A stretch of DNA of 64,000 nucleotides from Hydractinia symbiolongicarpus (lineage: Eukaryota; Cnidaria; Hydrozoa; Anthoathecata; Hydractiniidae), in contig NC_079879.1 in assembly GCF_029227915.1 (NCBI RefSeq), positions 24,988,501 to 25,052,500 of the forward strand. The letters are read 5' to 3'. A model generated the notes under the pieces. That model was not told the DNA's origin, made no database searches, and was given only the letters and a program-made list of their open reading frames with translations. The position numbers and the translations under genes were made by a program. Below, piece after piece: positions 21,756-30,816 of this stretch. Within the stretch, counting starts at the first letter, position 1. Every line of letters begins with the position of its first letter.

Positions 21756-22538
21756 TTATTTGCTCTTCTTGCATTCTATGCAGCGATACTTAAATTTCCC
21801 ATTGGGGCAAATCTGACTTCCTTTACACTTTTTGCACTGGGCCCTCTGTTTCTTATGGGGGCAAATCTGACTGCCCTTACACTCTTTACAATAGGCCCTC
21901 CTTTTTTCATGGTGGCAAATCTGACTACCCGTACATTCCATGCATTGTTTCCTCATTTTCTCATGGGGGCAAATCTCACTTCCTTTACACTCTTTGCACT
22001 GGGCCCTCCTTTTTTCATGGTGGCAAATCTGACTACCCTTACATCCCATGCATTCTTTACACTGGGATCTCCTTTTTTCATGCTTTCAAATCTGACTGCC
22101 CTTACAGTCTTTGCAGCGATACTTTAATTTCTCCTGAGGGCAAATCTGACTTCCTTTACACTCTTTACACTGGGCTCTCTTTTTTTCATGTTGGCAGATT
22201 TGACTCCCCTTGCATTCTTTACACTGGGATCTTATCCTTAGATTTTTGCAAATCTGACTGCCCTTACAGTCTATGCAGCAAGCCCTCTGTCTCCCATGGT
22301 GGCAGATTTGACTGCCCTTACACTCTTTACAATAAGCCCTCACCCTTTCATGGTGACAAATCTGACTGCCCTTGCCCTGATCCCTCCGTTTACCATGGGG
22401 GCACTTGTTTTTGACACGCCGCTGTTTCTTTTTATCCAGGCAAAGTAGGCAACTTTTTGTCGTTTTTTCATTTTTCAACACCATAAATGCTTCTAGGGTT
22501 AACAGTTTTTTACCATTTGAGCAGCTCTTGTTTTCCAT
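21756..22538 (-). pseudogene. Cys/His-repeat protein, about twelve 18-residue repeats, one stop
   Basis: From the ATG at 22538 a single frame runs 260 codons. After a 50-residue leader it consists of tandem 18-residue units of the form C-x2-C-KGSQI-C-x-H-x6 (for example CKECKGSQICPHEKRRAQ). Each unit offers two Cys pairs or a Cys/His set able to hold zinc. Similar short Cys/His repeats occur in algal, amoebal and giant-virus proteins. One TGA at 22086 replaces a repeat cysteine. Units ending KYRC(K/I)(D/E)C occur both mid-array and at the C-terminus, which suggests that the array grew by block duplication. The frame is continuous with the capsid gene upstream, but a hairpin at 22543-22573 marks the boundary. 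Function unknown; nucleic-acid binding is plausible. Confidence 0.65.
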
Positions 22539-22542
22539 ATTG

Positions 22543-22573
22543 ATTTGTATTTGCCTCTGGGACAAATACAAAT
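22543..22573. terminator. Gene-end hairpin between capsid and Cys/His-repeat genes
   Basis: An 11-bp perfect stem (ATTTGTATTTG / CAAATACAAAT) with a 9-nt loop. It lies 5 bp before the inferred ATG of the repeat protein (minus strand) and at the expected 3' end of the capsid gene. Confidence 0.65.
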
Positions 22574-23843
22574 TATGGTCACTAATATTCCAAGCTAGGA
22601 TGTTTAGCTGGGCATCTTGAAGCAGGTACACATAGCAGCGGATGTCCCCAGTTCCGTCGGCTTTCTTGGTCATGTGCAACGTGATGCCGTCACTAAGGCG
22701 TTGTAGGGGTCTTCCGGAACCATAGAGAGTATGATTAGGAGAGGTTCGGAAATCGATGAACAGGGCGTATCGTTCTGTTAGGAATTGCCCAATCGTTACT
22801 TCCGAGTCGTGACTCCCGAAGAGGTTCACGATCTGTTCGAGGTGGTCTTTTGGAAGCATGCCATGCGAGTACAGGTCGTTGGGCTCACCCTCCACAGTGA
22901 TAGATATTTTTTCGATCTTGGGTTGTAAAAGACCTCGTTTTTACCGGAGTAGGCCTTTACATCTGAAGGGTCCACAAACAGTAACAAGACACCCTTTAGA
23001 CTTTTTGCGGGAGTGTCAATTTGAAGGTTGTGGCTGGCATCTGCTTTTTTTCATAGTTACTACCTTGCTCCGGAGTATCCTTTCATAGGGTAACGCGAGA
23101 CAACAATACCTTGACATCATGGCACTCGCCAGGCCCTCATGGTTGACCTTGTCGTATTCTAGGGAAATAGTTGTCATCTTCTAGGTTGCGTCGGATACCT
23201 TGGCTGCGGTAGACCCTGAGGCTACCGTACCTCCTTCTTTGATCACGTCGCTATGTGGAGCAAAATGTAGAACGAACTGCAATCTGTCATACAGCCCGGC
23301 CCGATAGTACGGTAAATCCCTCGTTAGTTCGAACATTTTACCTAGGGTGGCGGAAAAGATGTTTCCATAAGCCGCGGCAATGGCCTTCTTCTCGTCTGTA
23401 CCCACATGATCGCTGGCTTTTACCTGCAGAGCCCTGATGGTACCATCATTAGGGTTAATACCCTCTAGAATTAGGTTATTCTCTCTCTCAAACTTAGGCA
23501 GCCACAAGTCTCTGTAGACCGCGAGGGGTCCATAGTCGCTTATATTTTGAATTTCATTGCCGTTTAGGGTGATACGTAGATTTTGCACTAGACTCTTTCC
23601 TATGTTGCTGACTATGGTACGCTTCGTGTTGCTCCCTGTAAGTTCCAGGCTAAACAGTAGCCTGATGCTACCTGGAAATATGACATCATTCTGTCCCAGG
23701 ATGGGCACATCAACATAAAGGTCCTCATTCTGGTTAATCGTAGAGGGTGCGTGACTCACTTTAACACGCTGCCTTCTTCCCTTGATACCACAAATCTGTT
23801 TCATTTCTGCGTATGGATCCAATGTAGTTCCGAATGCACTCAT
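22574..23843 (-). pseudogene. Polinton major capsid protein (double jelly-roll type), broken
   Basis: The main structural protein of the predicted particle. ATG at 23843 lies in a TTAAATAAATG context. The N-terminal 220 residues are open and contain strands such as FPGSIRLLFSLELTG, NLRITLNGNEIQNISDYGP and RDLPYYRAGLYDRLQFVLHF. After TAG at 23181 the frame continues (ISLEYDKVNHEGLASAMM), changes near 23045 and returns near 22920, then reads NDLYSHGMLPKD, YALFIDFRTSPN and a C-terminal VYLLQDAQLNI near 22620. I assign it to the F54H12.2-like family, regarded as the Polinton capsid. The natural stop is not clear; the hairpin at 22543-22573 marks the end. It is divergent from the coiled-coil gene, with which it shares a palindromic start region. 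Confidence 0.8.
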
Positions 23844-23872
23844 TTATTTAAGAAGGATTTTTTAAATAAATG
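23841..23872. promoter_or_regulatory. Palindromic divergent start region
   Basis: CATTTATTTAA and TTAAATAAATG form an 11-bp perfect inverted repeat with a 10-nt loop. The two outer triplets are the start codons of the leftward capsid gene and the rightward coiled-coil gene. The shared word TTAAATAAATG recurs at the start at 17056. It is probably a start-proximal promoter motif used in both directions, reminiscent of the poxvirus late motif TAAATG. Confidence 0.5.
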
Positions 23873-25142
23873 CCAACGAACCCAGTATTCGAACCAGATA
23901 TTACACATAAGGATGATCGTCCAGATGATAGACCTGAGATCAACCATCACCTTCAACGCCAGGGCCTTCAGGGTAAAGGTCAACCCCGGGAAAACAACAT
24001 GGTGCTCCAGGGGCTAGTCTTTTGGAGCAGAGGCAAAAAATACTAAAATCAAAGGTCAACAGCCTTTACACACATCTTTAGGAGAAACTGGGGCTGTCTA
24101 AAGCGAAATATTACGATGTGTTTAGGATGGAAGAAGGTAACCAACTTGTTGTCAAAGAAATAGTGATAGGGAATAAATTTTTCAAAGAACTAGTTCTTAC
24201 AAAACAGGATGGTCAATTAAAAACCGTTGGCCAGATACAAACATTGTTAGGTAGTACTCGTCTGAAAGCCCTCGGTTTTACCGAGTATACTACATCCAAC
24301 AAAGTTAGTAAAGTAAGGGGCCAGGAACTCCTGCAAAAGTTCGACCACATTGACAAGGAGGTTGAGGAGAAGGGTGTTGATATGGAGATAATGGCATTTG
24401 TTGGGAATGTTTTAGACGAGACGGAAAGTCTTATCGAAGATACTTCGTTTGTGGTGATCAAGGTATCACCAAACATGAAAGAAGGGGGCTTAACCGAGCT
24501 TCAGACTGTTTGAGGTAACTTGAAAAACTTGAAAATAAGATGATCTTATATGATAGCGAGATTGCCAAGGCGGAGGGCAAGGTGAAAGAACTCGAGAAGC
24601 AGAAAGCCGGGGCAACCACAGGACAAAGGGCTAACCTTGAGAGTGAAATAGTAAAGCTTGAGGAAAATATTAAAAAATTGAACGATAAAAATGAGGTCAC
24701 ACAAGAAGCACACGACCTATTATCTTCAGGCATCCACAGCCAGCTGAAGGTCATCAAGGAGACTCTGATGAAAATTGCTGGAGATGACACGTCCCTGCTT
24801 GAAAAGCTTAAAATTTTGTTCAAAGAGCAGGGTCTGACCATAGCGAGTACCGTGTCGGCTGTTGGTCTACTGATTTCCACCATTGTACTCGCAGTTACAG
24901 GGGGAGGTGCCGCAACAGGCGCAGGAGGAAGTGCCGCAATAGGTGCAGGAATGGGATTTGTAGAAAAGCAGCTGGAAAGCCTTGGAAAATTCCTAAAATA
25001 CCTAGCAGGTAAGGCAGGTGCTGCATTCTTTTTGAGGGTAGCGGCAACCATTGTCGAATATGCAGCCAAGCACTTGTACATGGCAATCGCGGCTGCCGTT
25101 GGGTTTGTTGTTGTCTATGTTGGAAAGTGGAAAAAAGCCTAA
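23870..25142 (+). pseudogene. Coiled-coil/transmembrane Polinton protein, broken
   Basis: ATG at 23870 opens a short acidic leader, which breaks near 24015. The frame resumes near 24020 with a Lys/Gln-rich segment and a stop near 24073, then runs open from 24118 (a beta-rich stretch with ELVLTKQDGQLKTVG). After a frameshift near 24505 comes a long coiled coil (EIAKAEGKVKELEKQKAG, about 24540-24760), then SLLEKLKILFKEQGLTIAS, a hydrophobic Gly/Ala-rich segment (VSAVGLLISTIVLAVTGGGA), a helix and a C-terminal membrane helix (MAIAAAVGFVVVYVGKW). The domain order matches a conserved Polinton family of unknown function, possibly in the virion membrane or in penetration; that role is inference. It converges on the 25152 gene with a 9-bp gap. 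Confidence 0.65.
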
Positions 25143-25151
25143 TATGACCTA

Positions 25152-26356
25152 TTATTCAAGCCAGATGTAGGCAATGATGAGGCCTACCACTGTCGTGATC
25201 AACGCGGCCTTGGTATCCTCGTGCTGTTGTGGGGGTTCCCTCTGTTCAGGTGCAGTATGCGTAGGAGGTATAGTATGCCTAGGGGGTATAGCATGTTTGG
25301 GAGGTATAGTATGCCTAGGGGGCATAGTATGTTTAGGGGGTATAGTATGTCTAGGATGTGGTTTGATAGTAAGCTTAGGTGGCGCGGCTGCCGCATGCTT
25401 AATAGCCCTCTCCATAGGCTTCGCAATAGGAGGCTTGTTATTCACGTCAACTTGGACCCCAACGTTTACATTGGCAAGTGCGATCAGGATATTGTTGTTA
25501 TAACCCTTAACTTAGGTTTATGTCTGAGGGCGACATGTATACACTAGGGGTAACAGCAAAATTCACCGGTGTTGGGGCATATCGGAGCACTTTTTGATAT
25601 TGACTTATGTCATGCCTTACATTTTCTTCCCGTTGTACCATACTTTCAAAATTTGTAGTAAAATCTACCTGGTTGTGTAGTTGTCCGCGCCAGAACCGAG
25701 TACAGATGTCTTGGCCCCTGCCTGCGAGCCAACCAACAAGACCACGTAGACGCGAATACTTTCGCTTAGCTTGGTAAGACCTTCCCACGTCAGAGCTTGC
25801 CTTATTGGTAGGATGAATTTTGCAAAGTCACCATCAACCATGAACCGTTGGTCAGCGAGGACATTTCAGCCTTGAATTTGTACAGACCGTTAGTGTCCGC
25901 ACCGTACTCACGACACACTTGTGCATACCCAGAGGTTGAGTAGGGATTTTTGTACTGGGCAAACTCATCGTCATAAGGCATGGGTACCTTCATTCTTGCT
26001 AGGATACGACGCATGTGGTAATACACGTGAAATTTAAAGATTGAGTTGACGAGTGGCACGGCGCCCGTGATGTACTTGGCAGAGATGCCTAATGTAATGC
26101 TTGCGCAATGGGTGGCAAAGTTAACCTGAATATTCCAGTAGTCCAAGGCTTGTCCCGTCCAACCCACTATAATAGGATCATTCAGCAGATTTGTTGGAAT
26201 TTTGATGGGGTATTTGGTAAACTCAGGGAATGCCACGGAAATATGTGATTCTGAAGACACGTACAGGTCCTGATGCTCCAGGCTTATTAGACCAAGGGGC
26301 AATTCTCCCCTGTTGGACTTGTACCTTGCCTTGGGGTTGTATGAATACATGTTCAT
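25152..26356 (-). pseudogene. Capsid-associated Polinton protein with Pro/His repeats and C-terminal membrane helix, broken
   Basis: ATG at 26356 opens 184 codons of a beta-rich domain (PIIVGWTGQALDYWNIQVN, AKYITGAVPLVNSIFKFHVY). After a break near 25800 the frame holds VGRSYQAKRKYSRLRG and ISQYQKVLRYAPTPVNFAV with YMSPSDINL. After another break near 25505 a Pro/His-rich spacer of hexapeptides of the type IPPKHT (about 25262-25360) leads to a C-terminal membrane helix (ALITTVVGLIIAYIW). The order matches a conserved Polinton family that I take to be a minor capsid or capsid-associated protein; the structural role is inference. It is divergent from the 26400 gene, about 45 bp away. Confidence 0.6.
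25262..25355. repeat. 18-bp coding tandem repeat (Pro/His hexapeptides)
   Basis: About five imperfect 18-bp units of the type GGAGGTATAGTATGCCTA encode, on the minus strand, hexapeptides such as IPPKHT. It is likely a flexible spacer before the membrane anchor that expanded by slippage. Confidence 0.6.
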
Positions 26357-26399
26357 TCCTTTCTTCTAACAACAAACAACAAACTTCTAACAACTCTAC

Positions 26400-27055
26400 A
26401 TTACCGATATTGCAAAGCCAACACTATTTGAGGATTACCTGGGACAGGATACGAGAATTGCCTTGAAATCGATAAGTATTCGACCCGTGTGGCTGAATCT
26501 TTACGGCGACAATTAGCTCGTCATACGTAAAATAGGGCCTGATAAGAGAGAAATTCGTATTGAGATCATGAACGGTCTGTATAGGATCGAGGATTTGGCG
26601 GCTATTGTGAATAGTCAGGCACAGGACAGGATCAAACTGTTTGTCCTGAAAAATGGACTCTGCAGGCTCCGTGTCAGTGACGGGTACACGGTGGTTATTC
26701 ATCAACAGCTGCTAGAGCTCTTGGGTCTACCCTACGATCCCAGTAAAAGTACTATCTGAGGGGCGTCTATGATGCATACTACAATACTTACGTCTATATT
26801 AGTCTACGCCTTGTTTGCCCCCAGCTGAATGAATATGCTGCCCTGCTAGATGGTAAAAAGTCTAAAATTCTCGCTTTGCTTTCCACTAAGGAGCTAAACG
26901 CCTGGGGAGATATGCTGACATGGAATTTTGACACTCCAATTCACATGCCTTTGAAGGGGTCCACAGATCGCCTCGAGTTCATGTTGACGGAAGAATTTCA
27001 GCACGACAAAAATGTTTCATTCACTGGAATTACGATGCATTTGCTCATAGAATAA
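26400..27055 (+). pseudogene. Conserved-looking Polinton structural orphan, start codon lost
   Basis: The frame appears to begin at ATT, 26400, reading a short acidic segment (TDIAKPTLFEDYLGQDTRIA) and then KSISIRPVWLNLYGDN. After TAG at 26515 (one step from CAG) and a frame change it continues from about 26568 (NGLYRIEDLAAIVN, RIKLFVLKNGLCRLRVSDGY, LLELLGLPYD). After a further shift near 26757 it reads GVYDAYYNTYVYISLRLVCP, MLTWNFDTPIHMPL and VSFTGITMHLLIE to TAA at 27053. The strand-rich character suggests a beta-sandwich virion protein, but I cannot name it. Its stop overlaps the AATAAATG start context of the next gene. Confidence 0.45.
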
Positions 27056-27705
27056 ATGACTGATATAACCAAATTGTATCCGAATTTACCAAGTGCGCCT
27101 GCGGAAAGCGCGGACATGCAGGATGAAGGTCAAAAATATAGACTTGATAAGATTTGAGACATTGAAAAGTATCTGCGAAGTGAGATTAAAGAGCGGGACA
27201 GGCTTGTAAAAAAGTTCAAAATGCACGGGACCTGGGTCCGATTCTGCAATCATGGATTGTTGAGCATTTGTATTATCACTTCGGGTGTCGGATTTGATGC
27301 CTTGGCCTCGGGTCTTGTTGTACCACTGTGCACAGCCATGGGGGGCATCACAATAGCTGTAGGGATCGGATAGGCTGGCTTGAGGAACGCTGGAAAAGGC
27401 TTGGTGTCAAATCTAAGAAGCACGAGAATATAAGATTACTCGCGGAATCAAAGCTAAATTCCATCGTCGATCTTATCTCAAAGGCTGTAGAAAACGGGGT
27501 TATCAGCGACTATGAATTTAGTCTCATTATGCAAGAGAAGAAAAAGTTTATGCTATTGAAGGAACAGATGAGGCAGCGGTTCAAACGTAATGTCGACGCC
27601 ATCAACGAACGAGAGCGTGCCCAACTAGTTGCGAAAGGCCGGGAGGAAGGCAGAAACGACGTTTTAAAAAAACTTCAGTCTGTACAGTATGCCAGCGGTA
27701 TCTAG
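27056..27705 (+). pseudogene. Two-helix membrane Polinton protein, broken
   Basis: ATG at 27056 (context GAATAAATG) opens MTDITKLYPNLPSAP and an acidic helix with TGA at 27158. A hydrophobic hairpin follows (LLSICIITSGVGFDALASGL and LCTAMGGITIAVGIG, about 27255-27370). A frameshift near 27370 leads to WLEERWKRLGVKSKKHENIR and a helical tail (LISKAVENGVISDYEFSLIM) to TAG at 27703. Acidic helix, two membrane segments and an S-x-I-x-DLISKA tail match a conserved Polinton family of unknown function; the SDYEF stretch resembles an EF-hand-like loop but lacks the full pattern. Probably a virion membrane protein. It converges on the 27767 gene. Confidence 0.55.
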
Positions 27706-27732
27706 ATTCGCCACCTGTTTACAAACTTTAAT

Positions 27733-27765
27733 ATGTTTTGTAACCCTTATTGAATTGTAAAACAT
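27733..27765. terminator. Hairpin between convergent genes
   Basis: ATGTTTTGTAA and TTGTAAAACAT form an 11-bp stem as RNA, with two G-U pairs (the outer 7 bp are perfect), and an 11-nt loop. It lies between the stop of the rightward gene (27705) and the stop of the leftward gene (27767). Confidence 0.45.
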
Positions 27766-27766
27766 T

Positions 27767-28341
27767 TTAGTCAGCCATCAGCCATTCAACCTTAAAGTCG
27801 TTATACCTACATTCCACAACTTGCACCTGTGGGTAGTAGTTTTTACCCTGCATATATACGGATGATAGTGCCAGGATGGCACTGACTTGGCAGGGTACAT
27901 CATAGGGTACCCGCATGCCGTGGAATTTGGTTGTTATCGCGTCCTTGTAGTATTTTAGTTTCGCGTTGATGTAACGTTCTTTTTTGACTGGCTCCATCGT
28001 CAATTTTTGAGAGATCAGCTCTTCGATCTTGTTCCAGATTTGACGATATTTTTTAATCGAATCAGGGTACTCTTCAAAATCAAGACTCATCGCTGGTACA
28101 GCACTGGCATTGTACCTGGTGACCCCATTTGAGGATCAGATTTTAGGCGTCTTTACCCTCAGGGCTACTACGAGGTCTTGTGTATAATACCCTACGATAT
28201 ACTGTTGATCATTGCCCCGTTGGAAGGAATGGGGTCTGACACTGTCAGGTAGTCCACATTGATATCATTGATGTCAGTAAATGTATACGCAAAGTTATAG
28301 AATTATCGAGGAAACACAATTTCGTTCTCAAATTTCAGCAT
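27767..28341 (-). pseudogene. Conserved-looking Polinton orphan, frameshifted
   Basis: ATG at 28341 (context AATAAAAGATG) reads MLKFENEIVFP, TAA at 28303 (one step from CAA), then YTFTDINDINVDYLTVSDPI. After a shift near 28200 the frame continues through IVGYYTQDLVVALRVKTPK, TGA near 28139, RYNASAVPAMSLDF and an open 107-codon part (YPDSIKKYRQIWNKIEELI, VPYDVPCQVSAILALSSVYM, VECRYNDFKVEWL). A beta-rich N-terminal half precedes a helical C-terminal half. I read it as a conserved Polinton virion-type protein of unknown role. Confidence 0.5.
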
Positions 28342-28482
28342 CTTTTATTGAATTTTAAACAAGGTCCGAGGATTGCTTCCCCTCGCACATACACAACTAC
28401 CCCCGTTAGATATTATATATTCCATGTAGCAGTACCCGCACAGCATCCTAACCCTTATCATAAGCTTTCGTCCACAGCTACA

Positions 28483-28850
28483 TCTCTTTAAAAATAGCCG
28501 TATTCCGTCTGTCTGTGTGTCCGCGAAAGCGGCGTCTTGTAACGGAAACACGAAATTTTTAAAATGCGCACGAATATCAAATGCGATATATTTTTATCCA
28601 CCTTGTTACGACGGGTAAATTTAAAGGATGAGCGAACACGACGGGCGACCCCGTGGTTTTTTCCACGGGTTAACGACTAGTCTCTATAATAATACCCGTC
28701 GTCTGTCTGTCTCTGCGCGGACCCCCGCTAAGTTAGAAAATGATGTTACGGAAACACGAATATCAAATGCGATATATTCTTATCCACTTTGTTGCCACGG
28801 GTAAATTCAAAGGACGGGCGAACCCGTGGATTTTTCCACGGGCAACGACT
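28483..28850 (+). mobile_element. Head-to-tail mini-Helitron-like elements inserted in the Polinton
   Basis: Two consecutive short elements (28483-28680 and 28681-28850) each begin TCTCT(A/T)TAA-AATA-CCG and end with a hairpin CCCGTGG-loop-CCACGGG. The first ends in CTAG immediately followed by T; in the second, CTAG is reduced to CT. A third 5' end (TCTAAATTATAATACCCG) starts at 28851 but no 3' end is visible. TC start, 3' hairpin and CTAG end are Helitron hallmarks, and tandem insertion next to a resident copy is known for Helitrons. There is no coding capacity. Nothing else is supported in 28851-29718, which is AT-rich. Confidence 0.6.
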
Positions 28851-29718
28851 TCTAAATTATAATACCCGTATACGTCTGTCCGTCACGCAAAATTGCTACC
28901 AATATTCCTTTGATCTTTTCGCCATTTTTAAAAACCAGGGGGTTGTTTAATCGAAAATCTTATTATTGATTAAACTATATTTGAAAAATTAATTTATTTC
29001 CTTACTTAATTTAATTATTTGAATTTACTAACCTTAATAAAAAAACAAATTAAGTGAATATAATGAATGCATTATTTAAATACGCCATTTTTAATAATAA
29101 TTACCCCCGTGATCTCAATCGTTAATTTCCTTCGGGAACCACAAAAAACAAATAGGACACCTTCACTAACAGTTTTATTACTTTGTTTTGACCGCTTGCA
29201 CGTAGTATACCAAACAAAACGCCTGATTCTTTGAAAAACCAATCCAAGATTTTCACGGCCTAGCGATGCCAACGAAGGAACATGATGACGAAGGCCAATT
29301 TGGTTTTGAATGTTGTCGTGGTCAGTGAAGGTTCTAGGTCTGCTTGACCGTTTTTTTAATTTTTTATTATTTGTTTTCTATATGTTTTTACATGTTAAGA
29401 TAAATATATTGTCACGTTTTTTAGCCATGTACAAGTCTTAAACGCACCATTTTTAGAATTTTTGGCTAGGAACGAAGATTTTTAAGGATCATTCTACAGA
29501 GCCAGCTAGCTAGCTACCTTTGGTATAATAGCTTTTTATTCTAGCCAATATTTTTATGTTCAAGTGAGCTCCTTTAGCTACCTCCTACCTAGCTCCTTAG
29601 CTACCTCTGGATAAAAAGTGAAAGTACCCAAACACCAAATGCACTGTGTTTGACTGCAACCAAATTCTTTATTCTTATGCTAAATAAATGCAGTTAGGCA
29701 GCCACCACTTTTATTACT

Positions 29719-30720
29719 GTTATGAAAACTTTTTCAATAATAACTTCAACAATGAAAACTTTTGCTGCAAAATAAAATTGCTCACTATTTTAACTAAACA
29801 GGATAACGACAGGCGGTTTCCTGAATTTTTTTTAACCGAAGTCGCAAGATATTTAAAAGTTGTGTTATGCCTATACTCATCTTTGCGACACTATTTACCT
29901 GTACTAACCGCTCAGTCCAGTGTTAGCAACGAGTTGTTTCCTGTTTTTCTGTTTAACCGAAGTTGCAATAACGTTTCTTTTGGAAAAGGCTATTACACAC
30001 CTAGCTATATGGATGTGTCACATTGTTTACCTGTACTAAGCACTCAGCTGGGAGTAACATTTCTTTTGAACTTTTACCGGGAACATTCTCCGAAAATGAA
30101 AAAGGTTGGCCCAGCTTTTTATCCTATGACGTGGTAACAACGAATTGCAATCTGTATTTTTATTTCAGCTTAAAATGTGGATTGTTTGAAAAAATTATTA
30201 CACCAGAAACACCATGAATTGTGTGCACTTTACTCTATTTACTGCATACTATATACCTGTACTAAAGCGCTTTACCTGAATGTGTGGCACAGTTGACAAT
30301 TCTTAATAATCACTCATTCTGATTTTCAACGTGGGGTAACACATTTACTTGTGGCTTCACCCGGCGTTTCAACAGAGTGTATCCTGTGTCAGGATTAATT
30401 TGTTAACGTTTATTATTCTACAAAATAAAACAATATTGACTATTTTTTTTTGCTATGACGGAGTAACAACGGTTTGTAAACTCTGTTTTTATTTCAGCGT
30501 TTGTGGCGGGAAAGTTATTTTTTGAAAAATATGTGACAGTCGCAACACTACAATGGTGTATGCGCTTTACTTCATTTACGACATACTGCATATCTGTACT
30601 AAAGCACTCCACCTGACCGTGTGGCACAGCTTACGACTCTTATTAAGCGCTCCTCAGGGCGTTCGACAAAAGTTACTTGTGGCTTAACCCGGCGTTGTGA
30701 CGCCGGGTCTCCCGGCTAGT
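29719..30720 (+). mobile_element. 1.0-kb Helitron-like element, copy 1 (inside the Polinton)
   Basis: The 3' end is CCCGGCG-TTGTGA-CGCCGGG, a strong hairpin, followed by TCTCCCGG and CTAG before T, a typical Helitron 3' terminus. The body holds two ~330-bp direct modules (about 30130-30375 and 30460-30700), each with a CTGTACTAAAGC-type segment and a CACAAGTAA/TTACTTGTGGC segment, and each approaching a CCCGGCG end. A second copy lies inverted at 33462-34464 with about 95% similarity by eye. Open frames in it are mirrored in the other copy and show no protein family, so I treat it as non-autonomous. The 5' terminus is defined only as the point where the copies begin to match. Confidence 0.65.
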
Positions 30721-30767
30721 CTATCATATTCATCGAGTACGCGTTCGCAGTCATTACATTGTTCCAT

Positions 30768-30800
30768 TTATCTTATAGCCTGTGAGGGGCTATAAGATAA
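30768..30800. terminator. Gene-end hairpin after the 59-residue membrane ORF
   Basis: A 13-bp perfect stem (TTATCTTATAGCC / GGCTATAAGATAA) with a 7-nt loop, 16 bp beyond the stop of the small minus-strand ORF at 30817. Confidence 0.65.
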
Positions 30801-30816
30801 CCTGAGGATATGCTAG

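Noticed and set aside
22086-23843. A capsid protein fused to the Cys/His repeats
   Set aside because: The frames are contiguous, but a strong hairpin and an ATG lie at the joint, the capsid part ends where the family usually ends, and a small frameshift there could have removed its stop. Two genes are more likely.
28345-28551. 68-codon minus-strand frame with CxC/CxxC motifs
   Set aside because: It overlaps the 5' end of a Helitron-like repeat (from 28483) and the leader of the 28341 gene. No start context or homology supports it.
29688-30627. Two frames of 149 and 69 codons that seem conserved, because near-identical copies occur at 34046-34405 and 33556-33744
   Set aside because: The similarity comes from two inverted copies of one Helitron-like element. 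The frames show no protein family and contain module repeats.
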